Counted from the first letter of the stretch, positions 6,546 to 12,329 are shown. The stretch: DNA of 18,281 nt from an uncultured Porphyromonadaceae bacterium (GCA_900541555.1 UQKE01000047.1:1-18281), one strand, 5' to 3'. Notes: generated by a model not told the origin, from the sequence alone. A program made the numbers and translations.

Positions 6546-8522
6546 ATGAAAGCGAATTTAAGTTCTCAAATCAAACTCGATCTCATCCCGAAGAAATACT
6601 ATGCTCCGGAAAACAAGATCGAGTATGCGGCTCTTTGCCGTGAAGAGAAAGTGTTCACAAACATTACCGAAACCACGGAAGAAGGCGTGCGCGTGCTTGC
6701 CAACGAAGTGATCGAAACGATCAAGAAAAACGTCAATCAAAAAGGCAAATGCGTCATGGCGCTTGGCTCCGGAAACAGCGTGATCCCCGTATATCAGGAA
6801 TTGGTCAAACGTTATGAAAACAAAGAAGTCGATTTTTCCGATGTCATTGTTTTCAACTTGTTTGAATTCTACCCCATCGAAGCCGACAAGCCCAGCACGC
6901 TCGGCCGCTTGCGCAACGTGTTGCTCGACAATGTAAACATCAAGCCCGAAAACGTTCGCACTTTCAATAGCGAATTGTGCAAATCCGACATCTACGAAGG
7001 ATGCAAAGCCTACGAAGCCGAAATCGACGCTTGTGGCGGCCTCGACCTCGTCATGTGCGAAATCGGCACTGCCGGGAATTTGGCATTCAACGAACAAGGC
7101 TCGCAACTTTCCTCTTCTTGCCGCCTGACGCTGATCGGCTCCACGACGCGCCACAGCGTAACCGACGCCTATGGCACAGAAGCGCCGACAACTGCGCTCA
7201 CCCTTGGCATCGCAAACATCCTCAGCGCGAAGAAAGTGCTTTGCATGGCATGGGGCGAAAACCTCGCGAAAATCGTGAAAGCAGCCGTCGAAGGCCCGAC
7301 AGAAGGCAATGTGCCCGCATCGTTCCTGCAAACACACCGCAACGCGAAAGTCGTAGTCGACCTTTCCGCTGCGGAAAGCCTCACTCGCATCTGCCATCCG
7401 TGGCTTGTCACCTCCTGCGAATGGAACAACAAGATGATTCGCCGCGCCATCGCATGGCTGTGTGAGAAAACAGGCAAACCAATCTTGAAGCTGACAAACA
7501 ACGACTTCAACGAATACGGCTTGAACGGCCTTGCCGCACAATTCGGCTCGGCATACAACGTGAACATCAAGGTGTTCAACGACATCCAGCACACCATCAC
7601 CGGCTGGCCCGGCGGCAAACCCAACGCCGACGACTCCAACCGTCCGGAACGCGCCAATCCGTATCCGAAACGCGTCATCGTGTTCAGCCCGCACCCCGAC
7701 GACGACGTAATCTCGATGGGCGGAACGCTGAAACGCCTCATCGATCAAAAACACGACGTCCATGTGGCATACGAAACTTCCGGCAACATCGCCGTTGGCG
7801 ACGAAGATATGTTCCGCTACATTCTCGTGATGGATCAAATCTCGAAAGAATTCGGGCTCGATTCCGACGTGTACAAGAAAAAATCGCAAGAAATAAAAGA
7901 GTTCTTGGTCAAGAAGCACCCGGGCGACATGGATTCGCTCGACATCCGCTTCCTCAAAGGACGCATCCGCCGCGCTGAAGCAAAGACGGCTTGCAACTGG
8001 ATGGGCGTGAAACCTGAAAATGTGCACCACCTCGACTTGCCGTTCTACGAAACAGGCGCCATCAAGAAAGGCGATTTGACGGAACGCGACGTGAACATCG
8101 TGAAAGATCTGATTTCTTCGGTGAAACCGCATCAAATATTCGTTGCCGGCGACCTCGCCGATCCCCACGGGACACACCGCGTCTGCACAGATGCAGTGCT
8201 CGCAGCCATCGACGAACTGCTCGACGAAGAATGGATGAAGGATTGCCGCATTTGGATGTATCGCGGCGCATGGGCAGAATGGGAAATCGACCACATTGAA
8301 ATGGCCGTGCCGATGAGCCCCGAAGAATTGCGATTCAAACGCAACACGATCCTCAAACATCAATCGCAGATGGAAAATGCGCCGTTCCTCGGCGACGACG
8401 ACCGCTTGTTCTGGCAACGTGCCGAAGATCGCAACCGCGCAACTGCACAACTTTACAGCCGCCTCGGCTTGGCATCCTACGAAGCAATGGAAGCATTCGT
8501 GGAATACCACCCCATCCGATAA
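6546..8522 (+). CDS. NagB-like / PIG-L (LmbE) deacetylase fusion protein
   Basis: This cytoplasmic-looking protein of 658 residues has two parts. Residues about 40-300 align with glucosamine-6-phosphate deaminase, but the catalytic positions are changed. The Asp of NMDEY is Phe106 (NLFEF), and the DGHIAFNE motif reads AGNLAFNE (176-183). Asp141 and His143 of NagB are therefore Ala176 and Asn178, and only the Glu remains (Glu183). Residues about 370-600 form a PIG-L/LmbE zinc deacetylase domain with SPHPDDD (His383, Asp386) and DPHGTHR (His541, His544), the expected metal-binding set. This family removes acetyl groups from N-acetyl sugars or related amides. Annotation pipelines may call such proteins deaminases from the first domain; the sequence does not support that reaction. 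The true substrate is unknown. It is divergent from nagB, which suggests a role in amino-sugar use. Confidence 0.85.
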   Translation: MKANLSSQIKLDLIPKKYYAPENKIEYAALCREEKVFTNITETTEEGVRVLANEVIETIKKNVNQKGKCVMALGSGNSVIPVYQELVKRYENKEVDFSDVIVFNLFEFYPIEADKPSTLGRLRNVLLDNVNIKPENVRTFNSELCKSDIYEGCKAYEAEIDACGGLDLVMCEIGTAGNLAFNEQGSQLSSSCRLTLIGSTTRHSVTDAYGTEAPTTALTLGIANILSAKKVLCMAWGENLAKIVKAAVEGPTEGNVPASFLQTHRNAKVVVDLSAAESLTRICHPWLVTSCEWNNKMIRRAIAWLCEKTGKPILKLTNNDFNEYGLNGLAAQFGSAYNVNIKVFNDIQHTITGWPGGKPNADDSNRPERANPYPKRVIVFSPHPDDDVISMGGTLKRLIDQKHDVHVAYETSGNIAVGDEDMFRYILVMDQISKEFGLDSDVYKKKSQEIKEFLVKKHPGDMDSLDIRFLKGRIRRAEAKTACNWMGVKPENVHHLDLPFYETGAIKKGDLTERDVNIVKDLISSVKPHQIFVAGDLADPHGTHRVCTDAVLAAIDELLDEEWMKDCRIWMYRGAWAEWEIDHIEMAVPMSPEELRFKRNTILKHQSQMENAPFLGDDDRLFWQRAEDRNRATAQLYSRLGLASYEAMEAFVEYHPIR

Positions 8523-8545
8523 GCCGGCTTCGAAGGCTCAATACA

Positions 8546-8590
8546 ACAAAAGCGAATGCACCATTGACATGGCGCATTCGCTTTTTATTA
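8546..8590 (+). terminator. Terminator of the fusion gene
   Basis: AAAGCGAATGC (8549-8559) pairs with GCATTCGCTTT (8573-8583), and CCA/TGG extends the stem inside. The stem runs into TTTTTATT. It lies about 30 bases after the stop codon. Confidence 0.8.
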
Positions 8591-8674
8591 TCCCGCCGCA
8601 CAAAGCAAGTTGGAAAGTTTGCAAATCATGAATAGTCCATGGCCGAAATCTGCTTTGTATTTTTTGCGGCAGTG

Positions 8675-8745
8675 CGTAGCAATGTCCTCCTCTGCCGCGC
8701 GATAGCGCGGATAGGGGAGGTGTTTTCGAAGAAAACGGAGGGGTT
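8675..8745 (-). repeat. Modular hairpin repeat, copy R4
   Basis: This well-preserved reverse copy begins with CGTAGCAATGT. The long stem CCTCCTCTGCCGCGC / GCGCGGATAGGGGAGG (8686-8720) follows, then the small stem GTTTTC-GAA-GAAAAC (8722-8736), then GGAGGGG. The long stem is almost base-for-base that of copy R3 reversed, while the small stem is unrelated in sequence but still self-complementary. It lies in a 454-base stretch (8523-8976) with no gene upstream of the toxin-antitoxin cassette. Confidence 0.65.
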
Positions 8746-8749
8746 TGTG

Positions 8750-8823
8750 GTTGAGAGTTGAGAGTTTAGGGTTGAGTTGCACATAACCGTGCGTTTCCGG
8801 TCTCTCAACTCTCATCCCTCAAC
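8750..8823. repeat. Imperfect long inverted repeat
   Basis: The arm at 8750-8771 (GTTGAGAGTTGAGAG...) and the arm at 8802-8823 (CTCTCAACTCTCATCC...) can pair at 18 of 22 positions around a 30-base loop. Shorter relatives of both arms occur elsewhere: CTCTCAACC after copy R3, and GCGTTTCCGGCTCTTAACT at 9669. Downstream, 8827-8870 is a diverged relative of 9511-9550. The function is unknown. Confidence 0.5.
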
Positions 8824-8940
8824 TAAATTAAGCGCTTTGCGGCTGACGATCAACCCCTTCGGCCTACTGAAAAAGCAAGGATGTGATTATGTCGTGGTCA
8901 TCTGGCAGAATGTTAAAAACAAGTTTTTATCTCATCCGCA

Positions 8941-8973
8941 CTTGCATATACGTAATTTATAAATTACCTTTGT
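8941..8973 (+). promoter_or_regulatory. Promoter of the toxin-antitoxin cassette
   Basis: TTG (8942-8944), a gap of 20 and TACCTTTGT (8965-8973) fit the Bacteroidota consensus. The first ATG is only four bases after the -7 element (8977), so the transcript would be leaderless or nearly so. Confidence 0.55.
8952..8967. promoter_or_regulatory. Perfect 16-base palindrome over the TA promoter
   Basis: GTAATTTATAAATTAC is identical to its reverse complement. It fills the spacer between the two promoter elements and overlaps the first three bases of the -7 element. This is where an operator for autorepression by a Xre-type antitoxin dimer would be expected; the link to the adjacent antitoxin is inferred. 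Confidence 0.6.
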
Positions 8974-8976
8974 AAC

Positions 8977-9162
8977 ATGAAGGCAAGAGAAGTCATAACA
9001 TACAAAGAGTATTTCGACGAGTTCTTCAATGCCCAGCCGCAAAAGGTTCGGGACAAAATCATTAAGATATTGGACATCATCGAACAGGTGGAACGGATTC
9101 CTATGACGTACTTGATAATGAATGAGTATTACGAAGAAAAAAGAAAGGAAACAAACAAATGA
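8977..9162 (+). pseudogene. HigB/Gp49-like toxin with internal deletion
   Basis: The open frame is 61 residues, while RelE/HigB-like (Gp49) toxins of this type have about 100-115. Residues 1-46 (EVITYKEYFDEFFNAQ, KVRDKIIKILDIIEQ, ERIPMTYL) look like the helical N-terminal part of such a toxin. Residues 47-61 (IMNEYYEEKRKETNK) look like its C-terminal helix. The central beta-sheet, with the usual LYELR, RI.F and GF.KKTQKTP segments that carry the catalytic basic residues, is absent. The reading frame is kept across the apparent junction near 9114. The toxin should have no RNase activity, but the product might still bind the antitoxin or stabilise translation of it. The stop codon overlaps the antitoxin start (ATGA). 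The family assignment is from remembered family features, not from a search. Confidence 0.6.
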
Positions 9163-9449
9163 ATACAAGAACATTAGACCAAATCAAAAATGACTATTAC
9201 GGTCAAATAGGCACACCTGAACGAGACCGAATAGAGAGGGAACTTGAAGCATTGCGCATCGGGTTCAAAATACGGAGCGCAAGGGAGAAAAAGAAAATGA
9301 CTCAAGCTAAACTTGCCGAACGTATAGATAAGAAACGCACGTTTATCTCAAAAATAGAGAATGATGGTGAGAACATAACGCTGAAAACACTGTTTGATGT
9401 CGTGGAGCGCGGGCTCGGCGGAAAACTCAAAATAGATATTGTCATATAG
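9159..9449 (+). CDS. HigA-like antitoxin, Xre-family HTH protein
   Basis: This is a 96-residue DNA-binding protein. Residues 1-35 are a charged helical region with the TPERDRIERELE segment common in such antitoxins. Residues about 38-90 form a Cro/C1-type helix-turn-helix (SAREKKKMTQAKLAERI...RTFISKIENDGENITLKTLFDVV). The length is normal and no defect is visible. It overlaps the toxin remnant by four bases (ATGA), so the two are translationally coupled. The expected role is to neutralise the toxin and repress the operon through the palindrome at 8952-8967. Because the toxin lacks its core, the antitoxin may now act only as an autorepressor, or may protect against a related toxin elsewhere. 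Its codons (many AGA, ATA, AAA) differ from the GC-richer neighbours, which suggests transfer. Confidence 0.85.
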   Translation: MNTRTLDQIKNDYYGQIGTPERDRIERELEALRIGFKIRSAREKKKMTQAKLAERIDKKRTFISKIENDGENITLKTLFDVVERGLGGKLKIDIVI

Positions 9450-9534
9450 ACATGCTACTTGCGACGACTTCTTCGCCGCTTCACAAACTTTTCTACTTTC
9501 AACCTCGCAGAAAAGCCGCTTTGTGGCTATGAGT

Positions 9535-9605
9535 CAACCTCTTCGGCTCTGTCGAGCCACTTCCCCTATATCACCACTGACGTGCTGACATAGAGGAAGA
9601 CATTA
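9535..9605 (+). repeat. Modular hairpin repeat, copy R5
   Basis: This is a diverged forward copy. The small stem is GGCTC-TGTC-GAGCC (9545-9558). The long stem CTTCCCCTATATCA / TGACATAGAGGAAG pairs at 12 of 14 positions and encloses CAC-TGA-CGTG; it is followed by ACATT. The stems occupy the same places as in R3 and R4 but have different sequences. The whole of 9450-10091 has no gene and is a patch of such fragments. Confidence 0.55.
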
Positions 9606-9649
9606 TGTGTTCGCTTTTCTGCTAACAGAAAGCGTGGCATTATCCATAG

Positions 9650-9680
9650 ATGACAGGGAGACATTGCAGCGTTTCCGGCT
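9650..9680 (+). repeat. Repeat fragment R6 (right end)
   Basis: TGACAGGGAGACATTGC is the right end of the repeat without its left half. It is followed by GCGTTTCCGGCTCTTAACT, which resembles 8791-8810 next to copy R4. Confidence 0.4.
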
Positions 9681-9721
9681 CTTAACTATGGAGTGGAGTT
9701 GCATCGGCCATGGAATAGCGT

Positions 9722-9758
9722 GCCTATACCGCTGACGCGGCGACACAGGGGAAGACAT
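9722..9758 (+). repeat. Repeat fragment R7 (long-stem half)
   Basis: CCTATACCGC, a short loop and GCGGCGACACAGG form the stem, followed by GGAAGACATT. The architecture matches the right half of R3. Just upstream, ATCGGCCATGGAATAG matches, reversed, the CCATGGCCGA segment at 8638. Confidence 0.4.
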
Positions 9759-9789
9759 TCGCCGGTAGCGGTTGATGTTTAGAGTCGTC

Positions 9790-9890
9790 TTTATGCGGAA
9801 AATAATCCTAACGGATTATGTCGGCATCCCTACCCGCACGGAGCGCGGACTCTCCCTATTGCTTCGCAAACAGAGGGAGACATTGCCGGT
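9790..9890 (+). repeat. Modular hairpin repeat, copy R8
   Basis: This is a nearly complete forward copy. It contains stem ATAATCC-TAAC-GGATTAT (9802-9819), the link GTCGGCATCCC, stem CCGC...GCGG (9834-9848), and the long stem CTCTCCCTATTGC-TTC-GCAAACAGAGGGAG (9850-9879), then ACATTGCC. It is the mirror partner of copy R1: the same modules occur in the same order, and the first stem has changed on both sides so that pairing is kept. Confidence 0.6.
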
Positions 9891-9950
9891 AACAGATTTG
9901 CCAAAGTTTTAATTTTGCTACTGCGTGAGCAATGTGCTTGTCGAAGGTTG

Positions 9951-9976
9951 GAGCGTAGCAATGTCCACCTCTGTCG
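9951..9976 (-). repeat. Repeat fragment R9 (right end, reversed)
   Basis: GCGTAGCAATGTCCACCTCTGTCGG resembles the beginning of copy R4 and then degenerates. A shorter piece, GCGTGAGCAATGTG, lies at 9923-9936. Confidence 0.4.
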
Positions 9977-10032
9977 GAGCTGCAACAAATGCCGCCACCT
10001 CTTTCCGGCATAAGGAATTCCTAAGAATTTAG

Positions 10033-10073
10033 ACAAAAAAATAAGGCGCATCCCTTTGGGACACGCCTCATTT
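10033..10073 (-). terminator. Terminator of the small lipoprotein gene
   Basis: GAGGCGTGTCCC, loop AAA and GGGATGCGCCTT form a stem on the minus strand followed by ATTTTTTT. It lies about 20 bases after the stop codon. Confidence 0.8.
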
Positions 10074-10091
10074 TTATCTTGCTTGTTCTGA

Positions 10092-10262
10092 TTATTCAGC
10101 AACAACAGAAGAATCAACCGGAGCCGGAGTTTCAACTGTTTCTTCAACTTGTGCAGGTGCGCTTTCTGCGTTTGCAGAAGAGTCGTTAGCACTTTTGCTA
10201 CCAGAGCAAGAGAACAATGTAGCAGAAGCTACAACAGCAAGTAATAAAACTAACTTTTTCAT
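10092..10262 (-). CDS. Small lipoprotein, 56 residues
   Basis: This short gene is easily missed by length-filtered calling. The product starts MKKLVLLLAVVASATLFSC, a type II signal peptide with lipobox LFSC and lipidated Cys19. The 37 residues that follow are low-complexity, rich in Ser, Ala, Glu and Pro (for example ETVETPAPVDSS), with no predicted fold. It is supported by the lipobox, by AAGGA close to the ATG, by a TATCTTTGT promoter element upstream and by a strong terminator downstream. Small acidic lipoproteins of this kind are frequent in Bacteroidales; no function is known. Its AT-rich codons (TTA, GTT, GCT, GAA) differ from the neighbours and could reflect high expression. Confidence 0.8.
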   Translation of the reverse strand: MKKLVLLLAVVASATLFSCSGSKSANDSSANAESAPAQVEETVETPAPVDSSVVAE

Positions 10263-10308
10263 TTCCTTAGAGATTTAAAATAAAACAATTTTTTGCTTCA
10301 AAAACACC

Positions 10309-10338
10309 ACAAAGATACAACAAAAAAATATTATGCAA
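10309..10338 (-). promoter_or_regulatory. Promoter of the small lipoprotein gene
   Basis: On the minus strand TTG (10338-10336), an 18-base spacer and TATCTTTGT (10317-10309) fit the Bacteroidota consensus. The leader would be about 40 bases. The rest of the gap 10339-10669 shows only a small inverted repeat, CGGAT-TTT-ATCCG at 10386-10398, and no convincing promoter for the plus-strand gene that follows. Confidence 0.55.
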
Positions 10339-10669
10339 GCATTTTGCTGTTTTTTTTTGATTTTCACGAACTATTTTCTGCTGCACGGATTTTATCCGAA
10401 TTCGAATCACACACGCCGTAATCAATTGTCATACAAACAGAAACAACAAGGATACCATTGAATGTCCTTTGCAGTTGCGCAACTTCCGGCCGCCTCGTAA
10501 TGTTAAATATTGCAAATGCTCGCCTATTGGTCTCCATTATTCCATCAAAAAGTCAAATTTCGAGATCAAAAAGAAACAGCCCCGCAAACACATTTTGTTT
10601 TTTATTATTTTAACATCCATGCGTGCAGTCACATCCGTCCACCGCAGTTATCCTTAAAAAGGACCTAAC

Positions 10670-11203
10670 ATGCGAACGAAACTCTTATTATGCGCCCTCG
10701 CCTGTTCGCTCGGCGCAATGTATTTTTCAAGTTGCGACAACGACGACGAGCCAAACACAATCATCTGGGATGTCCCGCCATTCTATATTTACGTGACGGT
10801 GTCCGACCAAAATGGCATCGATCTGCTCGACCCCGGCGCAAAAAATTCCATTGCCGACAATGGCATCACAATGATCTACAACGGAGAAGTTTATGAAAAA
10901 GATACCGTAGTCGACGACCCCTACCGAACCCGCATGATTTTGCCCACATTCTACGGACTGCAATCCACGCGCTTTCCCACAGGACGGCACGCATTGTTCA
11001 TCGGCGAATTTTCCGGCGAACAAACTTACGACATGCAAGACATCATTTTCGACTGGGGCGACGGCAGCAAGCGCGACACTGTGACGTTCGACCACCGGTG
11101 GTGGACGGAAGGAGAAAAACCATTTTCCTATTTAAACTTGTACGTCAACCATCAACCCGTAGGCTTCCCCGACAATTACGCACACATCATCAAGCAACAA
11201 TAA
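10670..11203 (+). CDS. Putative surface lipoprotein, first of a tandem pair
   Basis: The product has 177 residues. The signal peptide ends in the lipobox FSSC with Cys22. The acidic run DNDDEP directly after the cysteine resembles the export signal that sends Bacteroidota lipoproteins to the cell surface. The mature part is beta-rich, with IYVTVSDQNG, VYEKD, YGLQSTRFPTGRHALFIG and FDWGDGSKRDTVTF. The DWGDG string recalls PKD-type domains, but the rest does not clearly fit that fold. I do not recognise the family. The next gene is a clear paralogue, 12 bases downstream. AAGGA lies nine bases before the ATG and supports this start. Paralogy suggests local duplication; a shared ligand or partner is possible but not shown. 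Confidence 0.85.
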   Translation: MRTKLLLCALACSLGAMYFSSCDNDDEPNTIIWDVPPFYIYVTVSDQNGIDLLDPGAKNSIADNGITMIYNGEVYEKDTVVDDPYRTRMILPTFYGLQSTRFPTGRHALFIGEFSGEQTYDMQDIIFDWGDGSKRDTVTFDHRWWTEGEKPFSYLNLYVNHQPVGFPDNYAHIIKQQ

Positions 11204-11215
11204 ATCCGGCACGTC

Positions 11216-11755
11216 ATGAAAACAAAAACATTGATCATCCTTTCACTTTTGTCGTTCGCCATATTGAGCATCCACAGTTGCGGCGATGAGCCGGAAGCAC
11301 CGAAGCCCGAAGTCAGGTTGGTGCCGTTTTTTGTCTACGTGACAGTGAGCGACGAAAACGGAAACGACCTCTTGAAACCCGGCACGGAATACTCCATTGC
11401 CGAAAACGGCATCAAGGCAATTTATCAAGGCAAAGTTTATGAAAAAGATTCCGCTGCAAACAAGGCCTACGCCGCCACGCGATTCCGAGTGGGCAATCTC
11501 TACGGGCTGCAATCCACACGCTTTCCAAACGGCAGGCACGCGCTAATGTTCGGGGAGCTCGAAGGACATCATGCCTATCGAAGCACGCCGCTCATCCTCG
11601 ATTGGGGCGACGGCAGCAAATGCGACACCGTGACATTCGTCAACCACATCAACGTGGACGAAGATTACATCTTCAATTACCAATCGTTCTTCCTGAACGG
11701 GAAAGATGCCATGCCACCCATCGAAATCGTAAAGAAACAACACGACACACAATAA
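11216..11755 (+). CDS. Putative surface lipoprotein, second of a tandem pair
   Basis: The product has 179 residues with a signal peptide and lipobox IHSC (Cys22), followed by GDEPEAP, again an acidic surface-export-like stretch. It lines up with the preceding protein nearly end to end. Shared blocks are YVTVSDENGNDLL, SIAENGI, KVYEKD, LYGLQSTRFPNGRHAL and DWGDGSKCDTVTF. The two differ most after the DTVTF block. The 12-base gap and the terminator after this gene indicate a two-gene operon. Function is unknown; conservation of the GLQSTRFP.GRHAL and DWGDGSK blocks in both copies marks them as the likely structural or functional core. Confidence 0.85.
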   Translation: MKTKTLIILSLLSFAILSIHSCGDEPEAPKPEVRLVPFFVYVTVSDENGNDLLKPGTEYSIAENGIKAIYQGKVYEKDSAANKAYAATRFRVGNLYGLQSTRFPNGRHALMFGELEGHHAYRSTPLILDWGDGSKCDTVTFVNHINVDEDYIFNYQSFFLNGKDAMPPIEIVKKQHDTQ

Positions 11756-11778
11756 AATATTAAGTAATTCTGTCCTTG

Positions 11779-11815
11779 CCGAAAGGCGTGTCTTTTTCGC
11801 AGGCACGCCTTTCCT
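11779..11815 (+). terminator. Terminator of the lipoprotein pair
   Basis: GAAAGGCGTG (11781-11790) pairs perfectly with CACGCCTTTC (11804-11813) around a 13-base loop. The T tract afterwards is short (CTTTG). Confidence 0.7.
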
Positions 11816-11885
11816 TTGCGAGCAAACGCCTCGGCAGCCACCTCGCCCGAATATGCACGACAATGCCTATTTGCCCGATAATTTG

Positions 11886-11894
11886 TAACTTTGC
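11886..11894 (+). promoter_or_regulatory. -7 element for rbfA
   Basis: TAACTTTGC fits TAnnTTTGY and lies 23 bases before the rbfA ATG. It overlaps an upstream in-frame TTG (11891), which therefore cannot be the translation start. No -33 TTTG is found at the right distance. Confidence 0.55.
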
Positions 11895-11917
11895 AAAAAA
11901 TATGCGAATATTGCAAT

Positions 11918-12319
11918 ATGGAAAGTACAAGACAAGCAAAAATAGCACGATTGATTCAGAAAGAGCTCAGCGAACTATTCCGCAAGCAAACAGCGGCAAT
12001 GGGAGGCGTGCTCGTGTCGGTAAGCGCCGTGCGCATATCGCCCGATTTGAGCGTAGCTCGCGGATATTTGAGCATATTCCCGTCAAAATATGCCGAGGAA
12101 ATGCTCGCCAACATCAACCGCAACGCCAAAACAATTCGCTACGAATTGGCGAAAATATTGCGCTACCAGCTCAGGAAAATGCCGGAATTGACGTTCTTCA
12201 TCGACGATTCGCTCGACTACATCGACCACATCGACGACATTCTCCGCAAAGACGCCGACAAGTATCGCAGCACACCGCGCGACGACGAGCAGCAAGAATC
12301 CGAGCAAGACTCCGAATAA
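11918..12319 (+). CDS. rbfA: 30S ribosome-binding factor A
   Basis: RbfA binds the immature small subunit near the 5' end of 16S rRNA and is needed for late 30S maturation and growth in the cold. The protein has 133 residues from the ATG at 11918. A KH-like domain is visible: METRQ-like start (MESTRQAKIARLIQKELSELF), VSVSAVRISPDLSVARGYLSIFP, NRNAKTIRYELAKILRYQLRKMPELTFFIDDSLDYIDHIDDIL. The tail after about residue 112 is acidic and variable (DDEQQESEQDSE). An earlier in-frame TTG at 11891 would add nine residues, but it lies inside the promoter element. The permease gene starts 10 bases after the stop codon, so the two form an operon. Confidence 0.93.
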   Translation: MESTRQAKIARLIQKELSELFRKQTAAMGGVLVSVSAVRISPDLSVARGYLSIFPSKYAEEMLANINRNAKTIRYELAKILRYQLRKMPELTFFIDDSLDYIDHIDDILRKDADKYRSTPRDDEQQESEQDSE

Positions 12320-12329
12320 CGCGCAGAAA

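Noticed and set aside
6558..8510. A 650-codon open frame antisense to the NagB-like/PIG-L gene
   Set aside because: It mirrors the sense gene, whose codon use avoids stops on the other strand. The translation is rich in Cys, His, Phe and Val without recognisable motifs.
9450..10010. Possible CRISPR array because of repeated short hairpins
   Set aside because: Units are irregularly spaced, occur in both orientations and vary in the stems. There are no constant repeats with unique spacers and no cas genes.
8620..10010. Possible insertion sequence or integron around the TA cassette
   Set aside because: No transposase or integrase frame, no clear terminal inverted repeats bounding a unit and no target-site duplication could be identified.
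9830..10192. Minus-strand frame of 120 codons
   Set aside because: It overlaps the small lipoprotein gene out of frame, runs through that gene's terminator and through repeat copy R8, and shows no motif.
10469..10657. Plus-strand frame of 62 codons upstream of the lipoprotein pair
   Set aside because: There is no ribosome site, no recognised promoter and no domain; composition looks like random intergenic sequence.
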